From Chamaesiphon sp041738715 (GTDB taxonomy: Bacteria > Cyanobacteriota > Cyanobacteriia > Cyanobacteriales > Chamaesiphonaceae), in assembly GCA_041738715.1 (NCBI GenBank), contig JBGSPI010000017.1, forward strand, positions 1-64,000: DNA of 64,000 nucleotides, read 5' to 3'. Both the position numbers and the translations under genes were made by a program. The notes under the pieces were generated by a model. It was not told the origin of the DNA and did not search any database. It was given only the letters and a program-made list of their open reading frames with translations. Below, piece after piece: positions 25,701-33,330 of the stretch (positions within the stretch are counted from its first letter, which is position 1; each line of letters begins with the position of its first letter).

Positions 25701-26517
25701 AATCGAATTACTCCGGCAACTGCGAACATTTACCGAGCAGCTTGATATTCCGTTAATTTTTGATGAAGTTGTGACTGGCTTTAGAATCCATCCTGGTGGT
25801 GCCCAAGCGCATTTTGGCATCAAGGCGGATATCGCCACCTACGGCAAAATTGTCGGCGGCGGCTTGCCGATTGGGGTGGTTGCTGGTACAGCTAAATATC
25901 TGGATGCCCTCGATGGTGGGTGGTGGGAATTTGGCGATGATTCGATCCCTGAAGTTGGGGTGACTTATTTTGCGGGTACCTTTGTCCGGCACCCATTAGC
26001 CCTAGCTGCTGCCAAAGCGGTGCTGACACATTTAAAAGAAAGTGGCCCTAGTTTACAACAAGATCTCAATGCCAAAACTGATCGATTTGTCGGTGAATTG
26101 ATGGGTTATTTTCAGTCTGTTCAAGCACCGTTTACAGCATATAATTTTGGCTCATTATTTATGGTCAAATATGCCCCTGATTTTGCCTATGGCGATCTGT
26201 TATTTTATCTATTGCGATCGCAAGGAGTACATATTTGGGATGGTCGTCCTTGTTTCCTGACTACTGCTCATACCGATGCAGATTTGGTACTGGTGATGGC
26301 AGCCTTCCAAAATGCGATCGCCCAATTGCAGGCTGCTGGCTTCTTGGCGGCACCACCGAAGCGACCGCTTAATCCCCTCCCTTCACTCACTATCCCCACC
26401 CATCCACCCCATCCTGATGCCAAATTAGGGCGAGATCCCCAAGGTAATCCTGCTTGGTATATCCCCGATCCCCAACGTCAGGGTAAGTATTTACAGATTG
26501 CTGGTGTTTCTCATTAA
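19720..26517 (+). CDS. Hybrid NRPS-PKS, A-PCP-KS-AT-ACP-aminotransferase
   Basis: 2265 aa from the ATG at 19720 (an upstream TTG at 19705 would overlap ugd and is less likely). Domains, by residue: adenylation ~8-540 (Y-T-S-G-S-T-G-Q-P-K-G at ~190), PCP ~550-620 (D-L-G-G-T-S), ketosynthase ~643-1070 (active Cys in T-A-C-S-T-S ~812, H in E-T-H-G-T-A, K/H in K-S-N-F-G-H), acyltransferase ~1164-1480 (G-H-S-I-G ~1258; S-H-A-F-H-S, the malonyl-type motif), ACP ~1560-1630 (G-L-D-S-L), a low-complexity linker, and a class III PLP aminotransferase ~1790-2210 (F-D-E-V-V-T-G-F, Lys in Y-G-K-I-V-G-G-G ~2042). No KR, DH or release domain. Read literally: an aliphatic amino acid is extended by malonate and the beta-keto group aminated. 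The fused aminotransferase recalls McyE and iturin/mycosubtilin synthetases. Confidence 0.93.
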   Translation: MDKCIHHLFEEQVLLTPDSVAVEFEGHQLTYQELDNRSSQLANYLAAHGVRPDCLVGIFVDRSLETIMGILGILKAGGAYVPLDPNYPQERIKFMLQDTQVLIVLTQSHLVSQLPKSSAQVIVLDTEWEQIQYDSVSQRLKSPLVIESPPTRTNQRQDIDLTKSSQEQIDRYRDDDILSDVTAENLAYVMYTSGSTGQPKGVSVVHRGVVRLVKQTNYVRLTTAEIFLQLAPISFDASTLEIWGCLLNGGKLIIPPPQTLSIDEIGQIIQQHQVNILWLTAGLFHAIVDTKVEMLQPLKQLLAGGDVLSVPHVEKFLQTITSCQLINGYGPTENTTFTCCYPITLPIKQGESIPIGQAISQTQVYILDDELQPVAAGIAGELYIGGDGLARGYLNQPELTAAKFIPNPFDLQSRLYKTGDLVRYLPDRNIEFLGRIDHQVKIRGFRIELGEIERAIAQHSNVRENVVLARSRGTGEKQLVAYLVLHDRDTYSLNKFRDFLQQRLPDYLIPAIFILLESLPLTPNGKVDRHQLPAPSRERPQLEQAYIAPRTDREQLLTNIWVEILEIDRVGIDDNFFDLGGTSILILQVAVSIQQKLGIKDLPIVKLFQHSTIAKLAKYLDNISNPLTANSVHQIDRLSTDNDGIAIVGMVGRFPGAKNIDELWHNLCAGIESTTFFTDAQLDPSIDPQLVQDPSYVKARGMIEGGETFDAAFFGINPREAEVMDPQARVFLELVVEALENAGYTPDKFAGLIGLYAGCGQNTYFAKHICGRQEIIDRVGEFPTMLANEKDFLTTRAAYKLNLTGPTVTVSTACSTSLVAVSQAFQSLISHQCDLAVAGGISLTTPQNSGYLAQAGGMLSGDGHCRPFDADCQGTMFNNGAGLVVLKRAAEAIADGDRIYAVIRGVGVNNDGADKVSFTAPSVAGQAQAIAMAQASADFPADSISYIETHGTATPLGDPIEIAALTQAFRLQTDAKQFCAIGSIKSNFGHVVAAAGVAGLIKTALALYHKQIPASLNFASPNPQLDLADSPFYVNTQLVEWVAGATPRRAGVSSFGVGGTNAHVVLEEAPPATASGDSRPGQLLLLSAKTETALAAASVNLQKHLTAHPEINLADVAYTLNRGRQTFNYRRCIVAGNVPEAIARLSESPRGWQHQSETRDRPIVFMFPGQGAQYVNMGRNLYDTEPVFRAVVDRCAEILKPLLGKDLREIIYPDPEDLTTAEIALKQTLFTQPALFVTEYALAQLWQSWGVQPAATIGHSIGEFVSACLAGVFSLADALMLVAARGRLMWDLPGGSMLSVRLSAAEMEARLTGNMTIAAINSPTLCVVAGETEQIDLLRRQLEAEEIACRELHTSHAFHSPMMDGIIAPFAEIVSGVKLSPPQIPFVSTVTGDWITDKQATDSLYWATHLRQTVRFADGIQTIWQQPARILLEVGPRTTTTTLARQQAKDLQQQIAISSLSDHHATEWTALLQAVGQLWLHGGSIDWHSFYQQETRSRIPLPTYPFDRQRYWIDPPVHPDRLKNALQPIDPPVQFKNIISEPPVPAMSANRNETLIQTLKAVIEETSGLEMTGVDESMTFLEMGLDSLSLTQVGLALKKKFKVKVTLRQLLEIYPSYATLADFLAQTLPPEMLPANPAVVVNNLPVGEISDRVHTNGSNGSNGSKPPEVLNGNGSKPQLPMPTVSASGVENLIAQQLQIMAQQLVLLGVNPPVSSSPSLESPTPSTSQAEPTPSPSQEGINKDDELLVSRIKLPTANKSQSKTLTPQQRSGLDKIIQTYTQKTGKSKEFAQAHRVHLADPRTAAGFNPLMKEMVYPIVVARSSGAKLWDLDENEYIDLSNGFGLNLFGWSPPFVTQAIEAQLKLGMEIGPQTPLVGEVAKLMCEMTNFDRAAFCNTGSEAVLAAMRMARTITGRNLIAIFSGAYHGMFDEVIVRGSKKLRSIPAAPGIPPEMVENIVVIDYDSPDALAILASRADELAGVMVESVQSRRPEYQPIELLRQLRTFTEQLDIPLIFDEVVTGFRIHPGGAQAHFGIKADIATYGKIVGGGLPIGVVAGTAKYLDALDGGWWEFGDDSIPEVGVTYFAGTFVRHPLALAAAKAVLTHLKESGPSLQQDLNAKTDRFVGELMGYFQSVQAPFTAYNFGSLFMVKYAPDFAYGDLLFYLLRSQGVHIWDGRPCFLTTAHTDADLVLVMAAFQNAIAQLQAAGFLAAPPKRPLNPLPSLTIPTHPPHPDAKLGRDPQGNPAWYIPDPQRQGKYLQIAGVSH
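24864..24936. repeat. In-frame 27-bp tandem repeat (2.7 copies) in the synthase linker
   Basis: Three consecutive units begin TAGCCCCTCC, TAGTACATCC and TAGCCCCTCC and the first two end in CCCACCCC. Period 27 bp, so each unit adds nine residues (SPSLESPTP, STSQAEPTP, SPSQEG). The DNA resembles dispersed extragenic repeats of cyanobacteria. A second low-complexity stretch encoding N-G-S repeats lies just upstream (about 24685-24715). Both lie in the ACP-aminotransferase linker, where insertions are tolerated. Confidence 0.75.
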
Positions 26518-26567
26518 ATCCCAACTCCAAAATCTACGATTCCCACTAACTAACCCTTGGGAGGGGG

Positions 26568-26589
26568 TCTGGGGGGGAAACCCCCCAGA
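26568..26589. repeat. Dispersed GGGTCTGGGGG hairpin, copy 1
   Basis: TCTGGGGGG (26568-26576) / CCCCCCAGA (26581-26589) with loop gaaa, continuing TCCGGGTTC. The same sequence family occurs at 49270-49291. It is in the 169-bp gap between the hybrid synthase gene and the methyltransferase gene; it may attenuate transcription inside the block. Confidence 0.7.
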
Positions 26590-26686
26590 TCCGGGTTCTC
26601 CCCACCAGCAATTACACAATAAGCACTCGTCTTAATAGGAGTATCACTACCCACTCACTATCCACACAACTTGTCATGACACACTT

Positions 26687-27565
26687 ATGGTTTTAACCGC
26701 AGAGACGCAGAGAGCGCAGAGAAATTCTTCAAGTCGAATCAAAGAGAGACTTGAGACAATTATCCGAAAAATTGTCACTAAACTACCAATTATCTCAGAC
26801 TACTATCGAGCTTACTGGAGTTTTCCGCGAGATATTACCGCTTGTCGGGGTGTCTATGATAGCTTTGCGGCAGCATTAGCGGCTATTCCGCACAAGGCTA
26901 ACGCTGGTTACAATCAACCGGAAATTCGTCATGCGGCTTCAGTGGCTAAGTTTACATCTGCCTGGGAAGCCGATGAATTTAATCCGACGGACTATCCGGT
27001 GGTGGTGTGGCTAGGATCGGCATTTAGTAATAGTTCGAGGGTATTCGATCTCGGTGGGAATGTTGGCCATGGTTATTATACCTATCGGAAATTTTTGGAC
27101 TATCCCCAGTCTCTGCGCTGGGTAGTGTGTGATATCCCGGAGGTAATTGCGGCGGGGGCTGAGTTAGCCCGCAAAACTGACAACCCTGGATTATCTTTTA
27201 CCGAACACTATGCTGATGCTGAAGGGGCTGAAATATTTCTGACTTGTGGCACTCTGCAATATCTAGAATTATCATTGGCGGAGATCTTGGGACAACTTCC
27301 GACTAAACCAAAACACCTGGTGATTAATCGGGTGCCGTTTTATGATGGGCAAACGTTTATCACTTTGCAGAATATTGGTTATGCTGTTTGTCCTTATAAA
27401 ATTCAAAATCGGTCTGAATTTGTTGAGAATTTGATGAAAATTGGTTATCAACTAATCGATCATTGGCAATGGGATCGTAACTGTCATATTCCCTTTCATC
27501 CTGAGAAGTTTGTCCCTAGCTATCGAGGCTTTTATTTTCGACTTCAAGAAGATACAAATAATTGA
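26687..27565 (+). CDS. TIGR04325-family putative methyltransferase, 292 aa
   Basis: The core has a class I SAM-methyltransferase look: V-F-D-L-G-G-N-V-G-H-G-Y-Y-T-Y (motif I, ~118-132), W-V-V-C-D-I-P-E-V (acidic loop binding SAM ribose), then L-T-C-G-T-L-Q-Y-L. The overall pattern, including W-x-x-x-E-x-x-x-Y/F start region and V-I-N-R-V-P-F-Y-D-G, fits the TIGR04325 (LIC12133-like) family seen in polysaccharide clusters. Substrate unknown; O- or N-methylation of a sugar or of the peptide part are both plausible. Its first ~12 residues (V-L-T-A-E-T-Q-R-A-Q-R) are encoded by a dispersed repeat, so the true start is uncertain. The following gene begins 4 bp after its stop. Confidence 0.8.
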   Translation: MVLTAETQRAQRNSSSRIKERLETIIRKIVTKLPIISDYYRAYWSFPRDITACRGVYDSFAAALAAIPHKANAGYNQPEIRHAASVAKFTSAWEADEFNPTDYPVVVWLGSAFSNSSRVFDLGGNVGHGYYTYRKFLDYPQSLRWVVCDIPEVIAAGAELARKTDNPGLSFTEHYADAEGAEIFLTCGTLQYLELSLAEILGQLPTKPKHLVINRVPFYDGQTFITLQNIGYAVCPYKIQNRSEFVENLMKIGYQLIDHWQWDRNCHIPFHPEKFVPSYRGFYFRLQEDTNN

Positions 27566-27569
27566 AAAT

Positions 27570-28724
27570 ATGGAAAATATTCAACACATTCGATCGCTGA
27601 CATCTTTGCGCGGTATTGCGGCAATAGCGGTAGTTGTGCTGCATTTTTCTTACTATACATTACCTCGATCGGGTGAAATTCTATCAACTTACACCGGATT
27701 TTTTAAAAATAGTTATCTATGGGTTGATTTTTTCTTTATTTTAAGTGGGTTTATCATGACCCATGTGTATCTCGACAGGTTTGGCTCTGGGGTAAGATTT
27801 GCTGAGTATCGATCGTATTTGGGGTCGCGATTTGCCAGGATTTATCCACTGCATCTATTTACATTACTCCTGTTGGTTGGATTAGAATTTAGTAAAATAT
27901 ATTTACTCGATCCGTTGGCATTTACTAGCAAATTTAACTTAACTGCTCTGTTTGCTAATCTTCTCCTCCTCCAAGCTTTCGATCTCAATTGTCCACCTTT
28001 ATTTTGGTGCAATACTTACTGGAATGAGCCTGCTTGGTCGGTGAGTGTGGAATTTGTAATTTATGGTATATTTCCATTCCTAGTCGTGTTATTGGCAAAA
28101 AATAACTCCAAGTTAGATCGGATTACCTATGCCACCGCACTGATTTTAATTTTTCTATTAATCAAATTCACCCGAGGAAACTTGGATGCAATTATTGGCA
28201 TTCCTTCGATCGCGAGATGTGGGCTAGAATGTATCTTAGGAATTATTACTTACAAAGTTTATCGCCGCGATAATTATCGCCAATATTGGAACCTCGATCT
28301 CATGGCAATTGGCTCAATTACTTGGATAGTCTTAATTTTACATAATTCGACTGACAAATTACGCAGTCTCCATGATTGGGCAATTCTCCCAGCTTTTTCT
28401 ATCCTTATTCTAGCTATTTCGTACACAAAATCTGGATCTGTGACTAAATTTGTCAATCCGCCATTAATGTTATATCTTGGAACTATTTCTTACTCGATCT
28501 ATCTGATTCATTGGCCGATTGCTGAATTGGTAAAGTTTAGCTGGAACTACCAGTTTCATCTAGCTTTTGGGAGTAGCCTGAATCAAATTCAAGCGGTGAT
28601 CGCGTTATGTGGATTTGTTTTAATCACTATTCTATGCGCTTCAGTGACCTACAGATTTATCGAATTGCCAGTGCGTAATTTCGCAAAATCATTAAATTGG
28701 CAATCATCCTCGATCTTAAAATAA
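27570..28724 (+). CDS. OafA/Acyl_transf_3 family membrane acyltransferase
   Basis: 384 aa from the ATG at 27570 (M-E-N-I-Q-H-I-R-S-L-T-S-L-R-G); the open frame extends upstream to 27510 but that part overlaps the methyltransferase. About ten membrane helices. Family hallmarks: S-L-R-G-I-A-A near the start, a catalytic-type His in V-V-L-H-F-S, F-F-I-L-S-G-F-I-M and R-F-A-R-I-Y-P-L-H, and W-S-V-S-V-E-F. Such proteins move acyl groups (acetyl, succinyl or longer) across or at the membrane onto sugars of polysaccharides. In this neighbourhood it could also accept an acyl or aminoacyl donor from the NRPS arm; that is inference. Coupled to the methyltransferase gene (4-bp gap). Confidence 0.88.
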   Translation: MENIQHIRSLTSLRGIAAIAVVVLHFSYYTLPRSGEILSTYTGFFKNSYLWVDFFFILSGFIMTHVYLDRFGSGVRFAEYRSYLGSRFARIYPLHLFTLLLLVGLEFSKIYLLDPLAFTSKFNLTALFANLLLLQAFDLNCPPLFWCNTYWNEPAWSVSVEFVIYGIFPFLVVLLAKNNSKLDRITYATALILIFLLIKFTRGNLDAIIGIPSIARCGLECILGIITYKVYRRDNYRQYWNLDLMAIGSITWIVLILHNSTDKLRSLHDWAILPAFSILILAISYTKSGSVTKFVNPPLMLYLGTISYSIYLIHWPIAELVKFSWNYQFHLAFGSSLNQIQAVIALCGFVLITILCASVTYRFIELPVRNFAKSLNWQSSSILK

Positions 28725-28813
28725 ATAATTGGGTAAATAATTAAAAAATATAGTTGAAGGTTGAGTGCGAGAGCAATAATTAACATAAATCAATAATATA
28801 TTAAATTTTAATT

Positions 28814-31800
28814 ATGGTTTTTTCATCAAATTATCTTCAATCTAAAATAACTGCATTAAATAAAAATCGGGTACAGAATTCGCCTGGATTGGTAAATTGT
28901 TCGATTTCAGCAGCATTTAGTTGTTATCTAATTGGTCGCGAATCTTTCTTGATTCCCTGCGGCGAGTCTCTACTGAAACATAATTGTCAAATTCTCGGAA
29001 TAATTTCCACAGGTAGATCGATCGAAAGTTGGGCACATACACAGAATATCCCGATCGTTCCGCCAACAGCAGATATTCAAGAATTTTTAACTCAACAACC
29101 ATTTGACTATCTATTTAGTATTTCTAATTCAGTAATTTTGCCTCCAGAAATTATCGAGCTACCTCGGCGGGGGGCAATTAACTGTCATGATGCACTGCTA
29201 CCGAAATATGGTGGTTTAAATGCACCAGCTTGGGCTATTTTTCATCGCGAAAAAATTCATGGTGTGACTTGGCATCAAATCACAACAACGATCGATGGTG
29301 GGGATATTTTTAGGCAGAGTTCATTCGAGCTAGCCGACAATGAAACCACATTTAGTTTGAGTATTAGATGTTATGCCGAAATTCTCAAATTGTTCGATCG
29401 ATTAGTTGAAGAACTGATCGATGGAGAAGTAGTTTTAACTCAGCAAAATTTAGCAGAGCGTAGTTATTTTTCTCGCGGGCACAGGCCTAGTCCTGGATGT
29501 ATTTTATCCTGGACTCTAGATGCCGAAAGTATCCATGCAATGGTTAGAGCGTTGACGTTTGGCGACTATGAAAATCATATCGGTCTGCCCAAATTAACGA
29601 TCGCCAATCACGCAATCATTGTCACTAGCACTGAAGTTCTGAGCGAACTTTCCCAGTTTCTGCCTGGAACAATTGTGGCGATCGAGTCTGATTGGTTGAC
29701 AGTCGCTACCAGGAGTTACGATCTACGCATTGCCGGAATTTATGCCTTAGATGGATCGCCTTTATCTATTGCAGCATTAGTGAATGAATTTCACTGGCAA
29801 ATTGGCGATCGATTGACCGATATTGATCGAGAAATAACAACTAAAATTGCCCAATTTGAAACTAGTTTAGTTAAATATGAAAGTTTTTGGGTCGAGCGAT
29901 TGGCGAAACTGAACCCACTCCCCATCCCCTTGGCGACAATTTCGAGCGGTTCTGCCCGGACATCTCAACGGCAAGAGTGGTCTTGTCCCCCAGGGTTAAA
30001 TGATTTCTTCGCACAGCATCACACTGCCTTCGCTGAGGGTAATTTTCTATTGGTGGCGATTGTTGCTTTTTTGGCGCGAATTTCCCAGCAAAATAGCTTT
30101 GATATTGGCTGGCGATCTGCGGAACTAGATCGGCGATTAACTGGATTGTTAGATTTATTTGTCGATACAGTTCCCTGTCGGATCGATCTTCACCCAGACC
30201 TCAGTTTTGCCAAGAATTTTGCGGCGGTCAGCCAACAGGTCGCCATCAGCCAACAGCGACAGACTTATGCGCGGGATGTCCTGCTGAGATATCCCGAATT
30301 GAAGCCACTAGCCAAATTAGATGAGCAAGAGCGGCTACCAGTAAGCATTGCCCTGGTTGCCGACTTGGAAAATTATCAGGGTAGCTCCACGCATGGGTTA
30401 ACCTTTGTTATCACAGATCGCGGCGACAAATTGTGTTGTGATTACGATCCTTATCTGTTCGATCGACAGAGTATTACACAGATGTTAACCCAGCTAAATG
30501 TGTGGATCGAGCGAATTATTGACGATCCAGATCGATCGATTGGCAGTCTATCATTATTAAGCGATCGAGACTGGCAGCGGCTGTCGATCGAGTGGAACGA
30601 TACTGCTCGAGCGTATCCATCGACTCAATGTATCCATCAAGTATTTGAAGCGCAGGTAGAACTTCACCCCCATACTGTCGCAGTCGCATTTGAACGGCAA
30701 CAACTCACCTATCGAGAGTTAAATCAGCGGGCAAATCAGTTAGCACATTATCTCCACAGTTTGGGTATTAAACCAGATACACTTGTCGGCATCAGTATCG
30801 AACGATCGATCGAGATGGTCGTCGGGATTTTGGGCATTTTAAAAGCTGGTGGAGCTTATGTGCCATTAGATCCAACTTATCCACCAGAGCGGCTCGCGCT
30901 GATGATTGAGGATGCAGCAATCTCGGTGTTAGTTACCCACTCCAAATTAATCGAGCAACTGCCCGTAAATCAAGCACGGGTAGTTTGTATCGATCGAGAC
31001 TTACCCCAGATAGATCCGCATTCGTCTACCCAGAATTTAACCACAGGGATACAGCCGCACAACTTAGCTTATGCCATCTATACCTCTGGTTCGACCGGAA
31101 TACCCAAAGGCGTTCTGATCGAACACCGCTCCCTCGTCAATTACGCCACCGCCGCCGCTACTGAATATCAAGTTACATCAGTCGATCGGATCTTACAATT
31201 TACGTCCCTCAACTTCGATATCAGTGCTGAAGAAATTTACACCTGTCTGGCAGCCGGAGCAACTCTAGTCCTCCGCACGCCAGAAACCTTGGAAATTGGC
31301 ACATTTCTGCGTCACTGTCGGGAGTGGCAAATTAGCATTGTTAGTTTACCTACCGCCTATTGGCACGAATTAACCATCAGACTAGAAACCGAAAAGTTAG
31401 AATTGCCGCCGGATCTACGCTTGGTAGTGATTGGGGGCGAACAAATCGCTCCAGCTAGGTACCGTGCTTGGCAGCAAGCCGTAGGTACACGAGTGCAACT
31501 CATCAATACCTATGGCCCCACCGAAGCGACAATTAGTGCATTGTGGGCTGATTTATCAGAATTAGATCTAAATTTGGCGATCCCTATCGGTCGCCCCCTG
31601 CCGAATGTCCAGGTATATATCCTTGATGCCAATCTCCAGCCAGTACCGATTGGAGTACCGGGAGAATTACATATCGGTGGGGTGGGCTTGGCGCGTGGTT
31701 ATCTCCATCGCCCAGATTTAACCGCAGCCAAATTTATCCCCCATCCCTTTAGTCAAGTATCTGGTGAACGGCTGTATCAAACAGGTGATTTAGTCCGTTA

Positions 31801-33262
31801 TCGCGCCGATGGCAACATCGATTTTCTCGGTCGGATCGATCGACAAGTGAAAATTCGTGGGTTTCGGATTGAATTAGGTGAAATTGAAGCGGTGCTAGAT
31901 CGACATCGATCGATCGTCCAGACGGTAGTTATGGTGAGGGAAGATCGTCCTGGAGATCGACAACTAGTTGCCTACTGTGTTGTCGATGGTGACAATCCAC
32001 CGCCAAAAATTAGTGACTTGCGTAATTTTATCGCCCAACAGGTGCCCAATTATCTAGTGCCAGCAATGTTTGTGTTGCTCCCATCTTTGCCAATGACACC
32101 CAACGGCAAGGTCGATCTGCGCGCCCTACCTACCCCAATTCATACCAGAGAAGAATTGGCAGACACTTTTGTTGCCCCACATAATGAAATTGAACTCCAA
32201 CTGACCGAAATTTGGCAGCGAGTGTTAGGGATCGAATCAATCGGCATTCAGGACAATTTTTTTGAATTAGGCGGACACTCTTTATTAGCTATTCAACTAT
32301 TTCATGAAATTGAAAAAATCTGGGATAAAAGTCTACCTTTAGCGACACTCTTTCAAGCCCAAACGATCGAGACCCTGGCCGATTTACTCCGCCAATCCGA
32401 CAATATCTCCTCTTGGTCGCCATTAGTCCTGATTCGATCGGGTAAGAATACTCAACCACCATTATTCTGTATTCATGCCATTGGGGGAAATATTTTGGAA
32501 TACTACCCCTTAGCCAATTATCTTGGCGATGAACAATCGATCTATGGGCTACAATCACAGGGTTTAGATGGTCAAAAACAACCCTTACAGCGGGTGGAAG
32601 AGATGGCTAGTCTATATATCCAAGAAATGCTAACAGTTCAGCCTGATGGCCCTTATTTGATCCTCGGTTACTCCTTTGGCGGGACGATCGCTTTTGAGAT
32701 CGCCCAACAACTGTACGCCCAGGGTAAAGAGGTAGCTTGGTTAGGATTGCTAGATTCTGATGCACCGACTTTAACAAAAGTTCGTCCACCCTTGGCTAAA
32801 TCAATCCAGATTCATCTACATAACTTATGGCAACTCAAAGGGCAGGAGCGACGGCAATATATCAGAGATCGCATTAACTATCGGTTTAAAAATGTCGATC
32901 CCCAAGAATCGCTGATTAATAGTTTAGCTCAATTGACTCCGATCACTCCTCAATTCCTCAGGATCATCGATACTAATTTACAGGCTGGTCGAGATTATTC
33001 CCCCCAAACTTATCCCGGCAATGTTAGTCTATTTCGCTGTCAAGTCCAGACGCTAGAACAGTCGATTCATCCAGCATTAGGCTGGGATGATTTAGTACTA
33101 GGTACACTGGAAATCGATCGCATTGATGGCTCCCATCAAGGAATGCTGAAAGAACCGAATGTGAGAATGGTGGCGAAAAAAATCAAACTATCTCTGGCGA
33201 GGGCACAGTCTGTTTTGAATTACACAGATAACAAAATAAAGAATAGATCGATCGAGAATTGA
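28814..33262 (+). CDS. NRPS: formyltransferase-(half C)-A-PCP-TE
   Basis: 1482 aa. Residues ~35-330: formyltransferase fold with the catalytic N-x-H (I-N-C-H-D-A-L-L-P ~119-127) and D of T-I-D-G-G-D-I (~160), plus the Fmt C-terminal subdomain. ~345-590: only the C-terminal lobe of a condensation domain (F-W-V-E-R-L, D-L-F-V-D-T-V-P-C-R), with no HHxxxDG. ~600-1100: adenylation (Y-T-S-G-S-T-G-I-P-K-G ~755). ~1115-1185: PCP (E-L-G-G-H-S-L). ~1205-1460: thioesterase with G-Y-S-F-G-G (~1284). N-formylation of a PCP-bound amino acid is known from LgrA (gramicidin) and ApdA (anabaenopeptilide), which use N-terminal formyltransferase domains. Read literally this enzyme activates one amino acid, formylates it and releases it. 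The adenylation code read by eye (D-I-E-S-V-G-T-I-S-K) does not match one I know. Confidence 0.92.
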   Translation: MVFSSNYLQSKITALNKNRVQNSPGLVNCSISAAFSCYLIGRESFLIPCGESLLKHNCQILGIISTGRSIESWAHTQNIPIVPPTADIQEFLTQQPFDYLFSISNSVILPPEIIELPRRGAINCHDALLPKYGGLNAPAWAIFHREKIHGVTWHQITTTIDGGDIFRQSSFELADNETTFSLSIRCYAEILKLFDRLVEELIDGEVVLTQQNLAERSYFSRGHRPSPGCILSWTLDAESIHAMVRALTFGDYENHIGLPKLTIANHAIIVTSTEVLSELSQFLPGTIVAIESDWLTVATRSYDLRIAGIYALDGSPLSIAALVNEFHWQIGDRLTDIDREITTKIAQFETSLVKYESFWVERLAKLNPLPIPLATISSGSARTSQRQEWSCPPGLNDFFAQHHTAFAEGNFLLVAIVAFLARISQQNSFDIGWRSAELDRRLTGLLDLFVDTVPCRIDLHPDLSFAKNFAAVSQQVAISQQRQTYARDVLLRYPELKPLAKLDEQERLPVSIALVADLENYQGSSTHGLTFVITDRGDKLCCDYDPYLFDRQSITQMLTQLNVWIERIIDDPDRSIGSLSLLSDRDWQRLSIEWNDTARAYPSTQCIHQVFEAQVELHPHTVAVAFERQQLTYRELNQRANQLAHYLHSLGIKPDTLVGISIERSIEMVVGILGILKAGGAYVPLDPTYPPERLALMIEDAAISVLVTHSKLIEQLPVNQARVVCIDRDLPQIDPHSSTQNLTTGIQPHNLAYAIYTSGSTGIPKGVLIEHRSLVNYATAAATEYQVTSVDRILQFTSLNFDISAEEIYTCLAAGATLVLRTPETLEIGTFLRHCREWQISIVSLPTAYWHELTIRLETEKLELPPDLRLVVIGGEQIAPARYRAWQQAVGTRVQLINTYGPTEATISALWADLSELDLNLAIPIGRPLPNVQVYILDANLQPVPIGVPGELHIGGVGLARGYLHRPDLTAAKFIPHPFSQVSGERLYQTGDLVRYRADGNIDFLGRIDRQVKIRGFRIELGEIEAVLDRHRSIVQTVVMVREDRPGDRQLVAYCVVDGDNPPPKISDLRNFIAQQVPNYLVPAMFVLLPSLPMTPNGKVDLRALPTPIHTREELADTFVAPHNEIELQLTEIWQRVLGIESIGIQDNFFELGGHSLLAIQLFHEIEKIWDKSLPLATLFQAQTIETLADLLRQSDNISSWSPLVLIRSGKNTQPPLFCIHAIGGNILEYYPLANYLGDEQSIYGLQSQGLDGQKQPLQRVEEMASLYIQEMLTVQPDGPYLILGYSFGGTIAFEIAQQLYAQGKEVAWLGLLDSDAPTLTKVRPPLAKSIQIHLHNLWQLKGQERRQYIRDRINYRFKNVDPQESLINSLAQLTPITPQFLRIIDTNLQAGRDYSPQTYPGNVSLFRCQVQTLEQSIHPALGWDDLVLGTLEIDRIDGSHQGMLKEPNVRMVAKKIKLSLARAQSVLNYTDNKIKNRSIEN

Positions 33263-33330
33263 GGTAGATCGACAAGTGGATTCGGGAATCATAAATTAAA
33301 CAACTTATTAAAATAAATTAGCTATTAGTA

